40,198 nucleotides of DNA. Source: an uncultured Anaerolineae bacterium (lineage in GTDB: Bacteria > Chloroflexota > Anaerolineae > Aggregatilineales > UBA2796). The position numbers and the translations under genes are program-made. The notes beneath the pieces are model-generated. The model made no database searches and had not been told where the DNA came from. It worked only from the letters and a program-made list of their open reading frames with translations. The stretch lies in assembly GCA_938005675.1 (NCBI GenBank), contig CALKXH010000061.1, positions 1 to 40,198 of the forward strand. The letters run 5' to 3'. Positions 1-7,420 of the stretch are shown in pieces (position 1 is the first letter of the stretch; the number at the start of each line of letters is the position of its first letter).

Positions 1-87
1 TGTCCACGGGCGCGTGACCAGTTTCGCCAGCAGCGCCGCGTACTTATGCACAGCCGCCGCATCGCGGTACTCATCGATGTAACGCAT
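1..87 (-). CDS. hypD: HypD, hydrogenase maturation protein (N-terminal fragment, runs off window)
   Basis: Reading the minus strand from the ATG at 87 gives 29 codons before the window edge. The peptide opens MRYIDEYRD and continues through KLVTRPWT. HypD proteins characteristically begin M-[KR]-Y-I-D-E-[FY]-R-D. HypD is the iron-sulfur scaffold that, with HypC, assembles the Fe(CN)2CO unit of [NiFe] hydrogenases in the cytoplasm. An AGGAG Shine-Dalgarno sequence lies 6 bases before the ATG. The gene begins 24 bp after the alaS stop in the same direction, so it may be read from the alaS transcript. The catalytic cysteines lie outside the window. The call rests on the short diagnostic N-terminus. 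Confidence 0.8.
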   Translation of the reverse strand, partial: MRYIDEYRDAAAVHKYAALLAKLVTRPWT

Positions 88-111
88 GATCGCTCCTCAT
101 GTGCTACGCCC

Positions 112-2817
112 TCAGGCGCCGTTGCCGAGCGCCTCGACGACCAGTTTGCGGGCTGCGCTGAGCGCCTCCGCCAACTTGCTTGCGTCTTTGCCACCGGCTT
201 GCGCCATGTTCGGGCGCCCGCCGCCGCCGCCGCCCACAATCGGTGCGATTTGCTTGATCAGATTGCCCGCGTGGACGCGCTTGGTCAGATCGTCGGTCAC
301 GGCGGCGATCAGCTGCGGCTTTTCATCGCCGCTGAGCGCCCCGAAAACCACCACGCCCGACTTCACCCGATCCCTGAACCAATCCGACATCTCGCGCAGC
401 GTCTCTGCCGAGGCAGTCCCGACTTGCGCCACCAAGACGTTCACGCCGTTGATCTTCTCGGTGCGCGCCAGCAGCGTATCGAAGACCATCTTCGCCAGCT
501 GCGAGCGCAGACGCGCGCTCTCGCGGCGCGCCTCCGCCAGCTCCGCCTGCAGAGCATCGATGCGCAGCAGGACGCCCTCGCTGGTCGTGCCGAGCTTGAG
601 CGCCGCTTGGCGGAGCGTCTCCAGCTGGCGGGCGATGTATTGTTGCGCCGCCGCGCCCGTCAACGCCTCCAGACGGCGCACGCCTTGCGCCACGCTGCCC
701 TCTGAGGTGATGATGAACGAGCTGATCATGGCTGTCGATGGCACGTGCGTGCCGCCGCACAGCTCGTAGCTGTATTTGCCGTTCATCAAGCCCGGTCCGT
801 CGATCAGCACGGTGCGGACTCGCTCGCCGTATTTCTCGCCGAAGAGCGCCATGGCGCCTTCCTTGCGCGCCTCCTCAAGGCTTTTCTCGGCGATGACGAC
901 GGGCATGTTCGCCGCGATAGCCGCGTTGATATTGCTGTTGAGCAGCGCCAACTCCTCAGCCGTCAGCGCCGAGTCGTGGCTGAAATCGAAGCGCAAGCGA
1001 TCCGGCGCCACCAGCGAGCCTTTCTGCTGGACGTGGTTGCCCAGCACGGCGCGCAATTGGGCGTGCAGCAGGTGCGTGGCGGTGTGATTGCGCATGATGT
1101 TCCAGCGCCGCGCCTCGTCAACTTGCGCCACGCCCGTATCGCCCAGCGCAGGCTGCCCTTCCACCACCTCGCCGATATGCACGATCAGACCCGCTACAGG
1201 GCGGCGGACGTCTTCCACGTCGATTGCCCACGTCGCGCCGCGCAGCACGCCCGTATCGCTGACTTGCCCGCCCGCCTCCACGTAAAAGGGCGTGGCTTGC
1301 ACCACCACCTCGACGCGGTCGCCCACCTCGGCGCGCTCCACAGGCTGACCGTCGCGCAGCATGGCGAGAATGCGGATGTTCTTGGTCAAGTCGCCGTAGG
1401 GGTTGTAGACGACGCCCTCCGCCTTGAGCGCGCCGATCTGTTGCAGCTCGCTCAGCAGCATGGCGTAGACCTCCGCCGTCTCGATGCTGCCCATCGCCTG
1501 TCCGCCGCCGCTCACGAGGCTGTGCTGCGCCTCTTCTTGAGCGTAGCTCGCCTCATCCACGTCGTAGCCTTTCTCGCGGGCGACGTCGCGCGTGACTTCG
1601 AAGGGCAAGCCCAGCGAACTCTTCAGGAAGAAGGCGTCGCTGCCGCTGAGTTTGCCGCCGACGGGCAAGCGCGCCAGCATCTCATCCAGCTGCTGCAGAC
1701 CGCGCTCCAGCGTGCGCCCGAAACGGATTTCTTCCTGCGTGAGCGCCTTGCGGATCGCCTCGCGGCGTTCGATCAGCTCTTTGTAGTGTCCCCCCATCAC
1801 CTCGATGACCGCCTCCGCCACTTCGGCGAGGAACGGCTCAGTGAAGCCGATGCGCCTGCCGTAGCGCGCCGCCCGCCGAATGACCATGCGGCAGACCGAG
1901 CCGCGATCCTTCGGTCCGGGCGTCACGCCGTCGGCGATCAGGAAGGCGGCAGCGCGGGCGTGATCGGCGATGACGTGATACGGCACGGGATCGGCGTGAT
2001 AATCGGCGGGCGTGGTGTTGTTCAGCTTCTGGATGCGCGCGATGATCGGCGTGAACAGATCGGTGTGGTAGTTGCTGCGCACGCCCTGCAGCACGCTCAA
2101 GACGCGCTCTAAGCCCATGCCGGTATCCACGCTGGGCGCTGGCAACGGCTCGCGGCTGCCGTCCATGCGCTGATTGTACTGCATGAAGACCAGATTCCAG
2201 ACCTCAAAGAGCCGCCCGGTATCCTCGTGCAGCTCGCGGGCGATGGTTTCGAAGTCCGTGCCGCGCTCAGGTTGCCAGTCCCAGAAGATTTCGCTGCACG
2301 GTCCGCACGGACCGACGTCCGCCATCTGCCAAAAGTTACTTTTATCGCCCAGCCGATGCACGCGCTCAGGCGGAATGCCGATCTCTTCGGTCCAGACGCG
2401 ATAGGCTTCATCGTCGCTGGTGTGGACGGTGAAGTAGAGTCTATCGGCGGGCAGACCGTAAACTTTGGTGAGCAGATCGTAGGCGTAGCGGCAGGCTTGC
2501 GACTTGAAGTAATCGCCAAAGCTGAAGTTGCCCAGCATCTCGAAAAAGGTGTGATGGCGCGGCGAGGGTCCGACGTTCTCCAGATCGTTGTGCTTGCCGC
2601 TGACGCGCATACATTTTTGAGCGGTGGCGGCGCGCTTGTAGGGGCGCTGATCGAGTCCCAAAAAGACGTCTTTGAACTGCACCATGCCAGCGTTGGTGAA
2701 GAGCAGGGTCGGATCGTTGCTCGGCACGAGCGAAGAAGAGGCAACAACTTGATGTTGATGCGCTTCGAAAAACTCAAGGAAGGCTTGGCGCGCTTCGGCG
2801 CTGGTCATGCGTTTCAT
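112..2817 (-). CDS. alaS: Alanyl-tRNA synthetase
   Basis: This cytoplasmic class II synthetase charges tRNA-Ala with alanine using ATP. The 901-aa product is of normal family length (E. coli about 875). The N-terminal catalytic domain has the AlaRS signature TLLFTNAGMVQFKDVFLG, followed by GPCGPCSEIF. The editing domain carries HTATH (about residue 570) and CGGTH (about 675), which form the zinc site that clears mischarged Ser and Gly. The C-Ala domain ends with the glycine-rich GGGGGGRPNMAQAGG segment. The ATG at 2817 opens MKRMTSAEARQAFLEFF, typical of the family; an in-frame ATG at codon 4 is an alternative. The only AGGA is about 14 bases upstream, so the ribosome site is weak. hypD follows 24 bp downstream. 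No T-box-like leader fits the 79-bp upstream gap. Confidence 0.98.
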   Translation of the reverse strand: MKRMTSAEARQAFLEFFEAHQHQVVASSSLVPSNDPTLLFTNAGMVQFKDVFLGLDQRPYKRAATAQKCMRVSGKHNDLENVGPSPRHHTFFEMLGNFSFGDYFKSQACRYAYDLLTKVYGLPADRLYFTVHTSDDEAYRVWTEEIGIPPERVHRLGDKSNFWQMADVGPCGPCSEIFWDWQPERGTDFETIARELHEDTGRLFEVWNLVFMQYNQRMDGSREPLPAPSVDTGMGLERVLSVLQGVRSNYHTDLFTPIIARIQKLNNTTPADYHADPVPYHVIADHARAAAFLIADGVTPGPKDRGSVCRMVIRRAARYGRRIGFTEPFLAEVAEAVIEVMGGHYKELIERREAIRKALTQEEIRFGRTLERGLQQLDEMLARLPVGGKLSGSDAFFLKSSLGLPFEVTRDVAREKGYDVDEASYAQEEAQHSLVSGGGQAMGSIETAEVYAMLLSELQQIGALKAEGVVYNPYGDLTKNIRILAMLRDGQPVERAEVGDRVEVVVQATPFYVEAGGQVSDTGVLRGATWAIDVEDVRRPVAGLIVHIGEVVEGQPALGDTGVAQVDEARRWNIMRNHTATHLLHAQLRAVLGNHVQQKGSLVAPDRLRFDFSHDSALTAEELALLNSNINAAIAANMPVVIAEKSLEEARKEGAMALFGEKYGERVRTVLIDGPGLMNGKYSYELCGGTHVPSTAMISSFIITSEGSVAQGVRRLEALTGAAAQQYIARQLETLRQAALKLGTTSEGVLLRIDALQAELAEARRESARLRSQLAKMVFDTLLARTEKINGVNVLVAQVGTASAETLREMSDWFRDRVKSGVVVFGALSGDEKPQLIAAVTDDLTKRVHAGNLIKQIAPIVGGGGGGRPNMAQAGGKDASKLAEALSAARKLVVEALGNGA

Positions 2818-2858
2818 GGGCGGCTGATGATTCCTGTCAAGCAGATCGTTTTTCTACA

Positions 2859-2887
2859 ATTATGCCGCCAAGCCGCCGTTTTGGAAA
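2859..2887 (-). promoter_or_regulatory. Possible alaS promoter
   Basis: On the minus strand, TTTCCA is followed 17 bases later by CATAAT, about 40 bases before the alaS ATG. The -10 matches consensus at 5 of 6 positions and the -35 at 4 of 6. Transcription from the upstream gene could equally supply alaS. Confidence 0.35.
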
Positions 2888-2896
2888 CGTTCGTTT

Positions 2897-4228
2897 CTAA
2901 TCGTGCAGCCAGAGAGTGTAGAAATGCTGCGGCTCAGCCCGAAAGTGAACGCTGCCGTCCGCTTCAACGGCTAAGCCGCCGCCCGTCGGCGTCTCGGATA
3001 GCGAGACGACCTCACAATGGGCGAAAGGTCGCCACGGCGTGAGGGCGATCCACGCGCCCTCAGGCGCGTTGAGCTTGCCGCGCACGATCAGCCCTGAGCG
3101 CGTCGGATCGGCGGGCAATTTGCAGGCGCTCAGCTGGAAGCGGGCATCATCAGCGCGCACGAGGCGCTCAATCGGCGCGATGGCTCGATCTACGCCGCAC
3201 TCTTGAGCGAGAAAGTCAGCCGCCGCCTCAAGAGACCGCCCATGCGCCGCGAGCGCAGCTTGCGCCTCTTCGAGCGGTTCGTGCTCCCAATCAAAGAGCG
3301 GCTGCCAGAGCTGATCGATCAGGCGCTGAGGCTGTCTGGGCAAGCACGGACTGCCTCGCAGGGCGGCGAAAGCCATCAGCGGCTCAAAGCTCTGGCTGAG
3401 GAAGCCCTCAAGCCGCGCGAAAGCGTCTGAGTCGCTTTGTGGCGGCTCAGTCCGCCTCAGAGCGCCTTGCTGCAGAGGGGGCACTTGAAGGCGCAACGCG
3501 CGGAGGTAAGTCTCAGGCGCGCTGTGCATCAGGATATCCATCGGGCGCGCCCGTTGCAGGTTAGCGAACCACGCTCGCCACGCCTGAGCGCTCAGCGGCG
3601 CCCAGCGATGCAGCAGCATCAGATGTCCGCTGTGGCAATGAGGCGCCCTGCGCTGATAGGCATCCTCAAGGGCTGCATCGGAAGCCGAAAGACTCTCAGC
3701 CGCTAAGAGCAGCACTTGCGAGCCATCGTCGCCGCGCCAAGCTTGCTCCGACGGCTGCAAGCTGCGCCAATCGACCAGCAATGCTCCCAGATTGAAGCCG
3801 CGCAGCACCTGTGGCAACCACGCGGGCAACTCATCAGCGCCTGAGCAGAGCGCCGCCGACGCCACGCCGCCGAACAGACGAGCGCTCGCCGTGCCGCGCA
3901 GCAGGTTACGGATGATCCCCTCAGGGCTGTGCAGAGCGGGCTGCGGCGGACTGTAAAACGGATTAATCCACAACTCGCCGCGCTGCGCAGCCGCCTCAAG
4001 GCGCTCGAAATGCTCAGGGCGCAGCTGGAGGTAATCCTCCAGAGCGGCGCAGCCGCCCAGGACGGCGAAGCGCTGGAAAGTCGCCTCGCTCTCCAGCAGC
4101 TCAAGGGCGCTATCGAGCGCCTGCACGAGCGCGATCTGCTCCTGAAGGCTCGGCTTGGCGCGACGGAGATGCGCTAACGCGCTGACGAGGTGCAGATGAT
4201 AGCTGGCATAGCGCAAAGGTAGCTTCAT
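2897..4228 (-). CDS. Degenerate, shortened GH38 (alpha-mannosidase)-like protein
   Basis: The 443-aa product resembles the N-terminal and middle parts of family GH38. It has an ALELLESEATFQRFAVLGG stretch, then LEDYLQLRPEHFERL, then a GELWINPFY-to-IIRNLLRG block, all in GH38 order. A helical middle region follows at about residues 250-330. GH38 enzymes usually run 800-1000 residues, so this one is about half size. The metal motif HxHWD is reduced to HLHL (H11 and H13 kept, Asp lost). The nucleophile block, normally PDSFGH before the LPQ-LRGF segment, reads LCSGADELPAW, so the catalytic Asp is not recognisable. Catalysis is therefore doubtful, and a binding or structural role is possible. There is no signal peptide. 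The start has no clear Shine-Dalgarno sequence. It precedes alaS on the same strand with a 79-bp gap. Confidence 0.65.
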   Translation of the reverse strand: MKLPLRYASYHLHLVSALAHLRRAKPSLQEQIALVQALDSALELLESEATFQRFAVLGGCAALEDYLQLRPEHFERLEAAAQRGELWINPFYSPPQPALHSPEGIIRNLLRGTASARLFGGVASAALCSGADELPAWLPQVLRGFNLGALLVDWRSLQPSEQAWRGDDGSQVLLLAAESLSASDAALEDAYQRRAPHCHSGHLMLLHRWAPLSAQAWRAWFANLQRARPMDILMHSAPETYLRALRLQVPPLQQGALRRTEPPQSDSDAFARLEGFLSQSFEPLMAFAALRGSPCLPRQPQRLIDQLWQPLFDWEHEPLEEAQAALAAHGRSLEAAADFLAQECGVDRAIAPIERLVRADDARFQLSACKLPADPTRSGLIVRGKLNAPEGAWIALTPWRPFAHCEVVSLSETPTGGGLAVEADGSVHFRAEPQHFYTLWLHD

Positions 4229-4272
4229 GAGGCGGCAAGATTGCTCATCAACGCGTCTTCTCCTGCTCAGAG

Positions 4273-4301
4273 GGGATAACAGATCGGGCGGGCTTTGTCA
4301 A
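4273..4301 (-). promoter_or_regulatory. Promoter for the GH38-like gene
   Basis: The minus strand reads TTGACA, a 17-base spacer ending in TGT, then TATCCC. A perfect -35 plus an extended -10 (TGn) compensates for the weak -10. It lies about 45-70 bases upstream of the ATG at 4228 and is divergent from pspA. Confidence 0.55.
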
Positions 4302-4365
4302 CAAGGGCTTTTGCTAGGCATGACTTCACAAGTTCGTTCGTTTTGATGCTTGAGGCAGGCTTTTG

Positions 4366-4374
4366 TGTTACAAT
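4366..4374 (+). promoter_or_regulatory. Extended -10 promoter of pspA
   Basis: TGT TACAAT is an extended -10 element with no good -35 at 16-18 bases. Transcription would start near 4381, leaving a leader of about 44 bases. No sigma-54 GG-N10-GC element, used by pspA in enterobacteria, was seen. Confidence 0.45.
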
Positions 4375-4424
4375 GCCCTTTGAAAAACAAGGATAGCCCG
4401 CTTTCGCTTAAGAAGGGATGACCG

Positions 4425-5165
4425 ATGGCACAGGGAATTCTTGAGAAGATCAATATCCTCATCTCCGCTAACTTGCACGCGATGGTCGACCGTGCGCTCC
4501 AAGCCAACTCGGTGCAGGTGATGGATGAGTATATCCGCCGCGCCGACCGCGACCTCGACACGCTGGAGACGCAAATTGTGACCGTTGGCGGCAGTGTGCG
4601 CACCCTCAAGCGCAAATACGAGGAGATGAGCGCCGCCGCTGAGAAGCTCGACCGCAACATCGACTCGCTGCTCACCGCCGGGCGCACCGACCAAGCGGCG
4701 CGCTTGCAGGCGGAGTTGAACGTCAAGCAGCAGCAAGCTCAAGAGTATTACCAGCAGTGGCAGAGCCAAGAGCAAGAGTACAAACGCATGTTGGATGCCA
4801 AGCTGAAGCTTGAGGCGCGTTTGAACACCGTCCGTCAAGAGCGCGAGCATCTGCAAGAGCTGCTGAAGCTGGCGGAGGCGAAGCGCGCCACCACGCGCAC
4901 CATCCGCAGCCTGAACGACATCCAAGGCGTCGGCGATGCGGACATCCGCCGTATTGGCGACATGATCCGCGAGCGCCTTGACCGCGAAGACGCTCAGATG
5001 GAGATCGCCTCGATGCGCTTGCAGGATGTAGTCGAAGATACCATCGAGCAAAGCCTCGTTGACCAGCAGCTCGAAGAGCGCCGTCGGCGTTTGGGCTTGG
5101 CGGGCGGCAGCGGCGGCGAGAGCGGCAGCAGCAGCAGCGCCAGCAGCTTGAGCGGCACGAACTAG
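4425..5165 (+). CDS. pspA: PspA/IM30 family membrane-stress protein
   Basis: PspA/IM30 (ESCRT-III superfamily) proteins bind the inner face of the cytoplasmic membrane, oligomerise and limit leakage under stress. The 246-aa product is almost entirely helical. It starts with the amphipathic membrane-binding helix (ILEKINILISANLHAMVDRA) and continues as coiled coil to about residue 215, rich in Gln, Glu, Arg and Lys. A flexible Gly/Ser tail closes it. The length matches the family (220-260). The ATG at 4425 is preceded by AGAAGGG about 7 bases upstream. No pspBC or pspF neighbours are present; the gene appears monocistronic, with a hairpin terminator after it. Confidence 0.93.
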   Translation: MAQGILEKINILISANLHAMVDRALQANSVQVMDEYIRRADRDLDTLETQIVTVGGSVRTLKRKYEEMSAAAEKLDRNIDSLLTAGRTDQAARLQAELNVKQQQAQEYYQQWQSQEQEYKRMLDAKLKLEARLNTVRQEREHLQELLKLAEAKRATTRTIRSLNDIQGVGDADIRRIGDMIRERLDREDAQMEIASMRLQDVVEDTIEQSLVDQQLEERRRRLGLAGGSGGESGSSSSASSLSGTN

Positions 5166-5182
5166 CGGTCTGGAGGGCTGAC

Positions 5183-5215
5183 GGCGGGATGCATAGCGCT
5201 TCCCGCCATTATTTT
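5183..5215 (+). terminator. Intrinsic terminator after pspA
   Basis: GGCGGGA (5183-5189) pairs with TCCCGCC (5201-5207) around an 11-base loop. ATTATTTT follows at 5208-5215. It lies between the convergent pspA and dtxR-family genes, and its T-run touches the end of the latter. Confidence 0.6.
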
Positions 5216-5907
5216 CAAGCGAGCGTCACGCGGATGCTGCACGCCAACTCGTAGCCGATCACCTGTTCATGCTTGCCGATGCGCAGGCGCAACGGACCGT
5301 GAAACGGCGCTCGGTTGAGCAAGGTGATCGGTTGTTCTGGCACAATTTGCAGCGATCCGAGGTACTTCAGCACTTCGGGGTCGTGGCTGTTGACGCGGCT
5401 GACGATCAAGTCGGCTGGCACTTCGCTGATCTCGGAGAGCGGCTTATCGTGAATGGGGGGCATGATGCCCTCAGCCGTCGGAATCGGCTCGCCGTGCGGG
5501 CAACGCTTGGGATAGCCCGCCATCTTCTCCATGCGCGCCGCCAATTCATCGCTGATCACCGCGCCGAGCGCGTCGGCTTCATCGTGGACTTCGTGCCACG
5601 CAAAGCCCATGACCTTCACCAAGAACACCTCTGCCAGACGGTGACGCCGAATGCTCAGCAGCGCCTCGCGCTCGCCTTTGGGCGTCAGGCGCATCCCCCG
5701 ATACGGCTCGTGCTCAACGTATCCGCCGCGTTTCAAGCGCTCGACCACAGCTGCCACCGCCGGCGCTGAGACGTTCATCCGCTCAGCCAGCGCCGAGGTT
5801 GTGATATACGGATTATCGCCTTGATAGTGCGCAATCCGATAGGCTTCGGCTAGATATTCCTGTTGGATGATGCTGGCGCGCACGCTTCCGACGTTCCCTT
5901 TGCTCAT
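5215..5907 (-). CDS. DtxR/MntR-family metal-dependent transcriptional regulator
   Basis: The 230-aa product has the full DtxR layout: an N-terminal winged helix (EYLAEAYRIA, TTSALAERMNVSAPAVAAVVERL, GYVEHEPYRGMRLT), a dimerisation and metal-binding domain, and a C-terminal SH3/FeoA-like domain. Ancillary-site residues are visible (His and Glu of RRHRLAEVFL, His of EVHDEAD), and CPHGEPIP is present. By comparison with C. diphtheriae DtxR (HDEACRWEH), the primary-site Cys, Glu and His positions read Asp, Gly and Ala (HDEADALGA). Metal choice or sensing may therefore be altered. The ATG at 5907 is preferred; a TTG one codon upstream is possible. It is divergent from the 64-aa protein/glycerate kinase pair, with a palindrome between them. 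Confidence 0.9.
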   Translation of the reverse strand: MSKGNVGSVRASIIQQEYLAEAYRIAHYQGDNPYITTSALAERMNVSAPAVAAVVERLKRGGYVEHEPYRGMRLTPKGEREALLSIRRHRLAEVFLVKVMGFAWHEVHDEADALGAVISDELAARMEKMAGYPKRCPHGEPIPTAEGIMPPIHDKPLSEISEVPADLIVSRVNSHDPEVLKYLGSLQIVPEQPITLLNRAPFHGPLRLRIGKHEQVIGYELACSIRVTLA

Positions 5908-5944
5908 CAAGACACCCGTTCACAACTTAAGCTGCGTTAAATTC

Positions 5945-5969
5945 GAGGTTAACGCCTAGCGTTGACCTC
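5945..5969. promoter_or_regulatory. 25-bp palindrome, likely operator of the DtxR-family regulator
   Basis: GAGGTTAACGC (5945-5955), a CTA spacer and GCGTTGACCTC (5959-5969) form 11-bp arms with one mismatch. The right arm covers the -35 box of the rightward promoter, so a bound dimer would block RNA polymerase. The site lies 38 bp upstream of the regulator's own start. DtxR-family dimers bind palindromes of about this size; this sequence is not the classical DtxR or MntR box, so the pairing is inferred from position. Confidence 0.65.
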
Positions 5970-5991
5970 CAACTGCTTGCGCCTCTATAAT
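5962..5991 (+). promoter_or_regulatory. Sigma-70-type promoter for the 64-aa protein and glycerate kinase
   Basis: TTGACC, an 18-base spacer and a perfect TATAAT. Transcription would start near 5998, leaving a leader of about 89 bases. The leader contains a four-codon ATG-GAA-CTC-TGA frame ending just before the next ATG. Confidence 0.75.
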
Positions 5992-6086
5992 GATCGTAAC
6001 GTTATTGAGAGTTAATTGCAATACTGATCTGAAAAATCTTCAAAGGCATTCTCAGACCGACTCTCTGGTTCAATGGAACTCTGACA

Positions 6087-6281
6087 ATGTTTGAAATCGA
6101 TTTGACCCTGCTCAGTTTCATCCTAGCCATGCTTCTAGGCGCCTTGAGCCTGTTCATCATCCGCCGCACGGCAGATGAGTACGAGCGCGCCATCTTGAAC
6201 GAGCCGCTCACGCGCCTCGTCTTGCCGTCCTTCGGCAGCTTGGCAGCGCTGGGACTGCTCGCCATCCTCCTGCTGGGCTGA
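6087..6281 (+). CDS. Small two-helix membrane protein, translationally coupled to glycerate kinase
   Basis: The 64-aa product has two hydrophobic segments: about residues 6-25 (LLSFILAMLLGALSLFII) and 46-63 (PSFGSLAALGLLAILLL). A charged loop (RRTADEYERA) separates them. No family was recognised. Its TGA overlaps the ATG of the glycerate kinase by one base, so the two are probably translated in series. It is the first gene after the strong promoter under the palindrome. The ribosome site is weak (GGA about 9 bases upstream). A membrane partner of the kinase or a small transport or metal-homeostasis accessory are both conceivable; neither is shown. Confidence 0.7.
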   Translation: MFEIDLTLLSFILAMLLGALSLFIIRRTADEYERAILNEPLTRLVLPSFGSLAALGLLAILLLG

Positions 6282-7420
6282 TGCGCATCGCCCTCGCCCC
6301 AAACGCTTTTCGCGGCAGCCTGACGGCGTTGCAAGCCGTCGAGTGCTTGACGAGCGGGCTGCGCGCCTCCGCTTTGCGCTCACACCTCGATTTGATCCCG
6401 ATGCCGCTGGCGGATGGCGGCGATGGCACCCTCGACGTGCTCTTGCGCGGCTTGGGCGGGACTCGCTACAACCTGACGGTCAGCAATCCGCGCGGCGCGC
6501 CGATCACAGCTGAATTCGGCATCCTCAGCGATGGCAAGACCGCCGTCATCGAGTTGGCGCGCGCCTCCGGCATCGAGTTGCTCTCGCGGGCTGAGCGCAA
6601 TCCGCTCCTGACCAGCACGTATGGCACGGGCGAGCTGATCCGCGAGGCGTATCGGCGCGGTTGCCGCCACTTTTTGATCGGCATCGGCGGCAGCGCCACC
6701 AACGACGGCGGCGCGGGCTGCCTTCAGGCGCTCGGCGCGCGCTTTCTGGATACCGACGGGCGCGAGTTGCCGCCGGGCGGCGGCGCATTGCAGCACCTCG
6801 CGCGCATTGATGTCTCCGCCTTGCGCGCCAACCTGCCCGACGCCACCTTCACCATCCTCTGCGACGTGACCAATCCGCTCATCGGCGCGCAAGGCGCCTC
6901 GCGCATCTTCGCCCCTCAAAAGGGCGCCGATCCTGAGATGGTGGAGCAGCTCGAAGCCGCCCTGACTCATTACGCCAAGATTGTGGCGCGCGATCTGGGC
7001 GTGGACGTGGCAACTTTGGAGGGAGGCGGCGCAGCAGGCGGCTTCGGAGCGGGCATGGTCGCAGCGCTTGGCGCCGAGCTAGCGCCCGGCGCCCCGACCC
7101 TGATGAATTTGCTCAACTACGAGGCGAAACTCGATGGCGTGCAGCTGCTCATCACGGGCGAGGGCAAGATCGACGCCCAGACCGAAGGCGGTAAAGCCGT
7201 TCAGCGCATTGCCAGCGCGGCTGCAGCGCGCGGCATCCCCGTGATAGCCTTCGCGGGCACAATCGAGGCGACGCCCAGCGCGCTGGCGGAGATGGGCATC
7301 ACAGCCGCGTGGAGCATCCTGCCCGCCGTCACCACGCTCAGCGAGGCGCTTGCCAACGCCCCGCTGTGGCTGACTCGCGCGGCGCACATGCTCGGCAACA
7401 CTTTAGCCATCACCCGCTGA
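6281..7420 (+). CDS. glxK: Glycerate kinase (GlxK/GckA-type)
   Basis: Phosphorylates D-glycerate with ATP to 2- or 3-phosphoglycerate, linking glyoxylate, serine or photorespiratory carbon to glycolysis in the cytoplasm. The 379-aa product has the family landmarks: the N-terminal ALAPNAFRGSLTALQA (DSFKGSL-type motif), MPLADGGDGTLDVLL, a GIGGSATNDGGAG loop and the C-terminal GEGKIDAQTEGGKA segment. Length matches the type I glycerate kinase family (about 380). The ATG overlaps the stop of the preceding small membrane gene. The end overlaps the end of the convergent sensor kinase gene by 11 bp. Control by the DtxR-family regulator is suggested by the operator-like palindrome upstream, which is unusual for this enzyme. 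Confidence 0.95.
   Translation: MRIALAPNAFRGSLTALQAVECLTSGLRASALRSHLDLIPMPLADGGDGTLDVLLRGLGGTRYNLTVSNPRGAPITAEFGILSDGKTAVIELARASGIELLSRAERNPLLTSTYGTGELIREAYRRGCRHFLIGIGGSATNDGGAGCLQALGARFLDTDGRELPPGGGALQHLARIDVSALRANLPDATFTILCDVTNPLIGAQGASRIFAPQKGADPEMVEQLEAALTHYAKIVARDLGVDVATLEGGGAAGGFGAGMVAALGAELAPGAPTLMNLLNYEAKLDGVQLLITGEGKIDAQTEGGKAVQRIASAAAARGIPVIAFAGTIEATPSALAEMGITAAWSILPAVTTLSEALANAPLWLTRAAHMLGNTLAITR

Noticed and set aside
745-2112. 455-codon plus-strand open frame opposite alaS
   Set aside because: Its product is His/Arg/Ala-rich with no domain, and it lies entirely opposite a well-conserved synthetase. High-GC antisense frames of this kind are common.
2818-2896. T-box or ribosomal-type leader before alaS
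   Set aside because: The gap is 79 bp and contains no T-box core or terminator/antiterminator pair.
4368-5051. 227-codon minus-strand open frame opposite pspA
   Set aside because: A Leu/His-rich antisense shadow; PspA is unmistakable on the plus strand.
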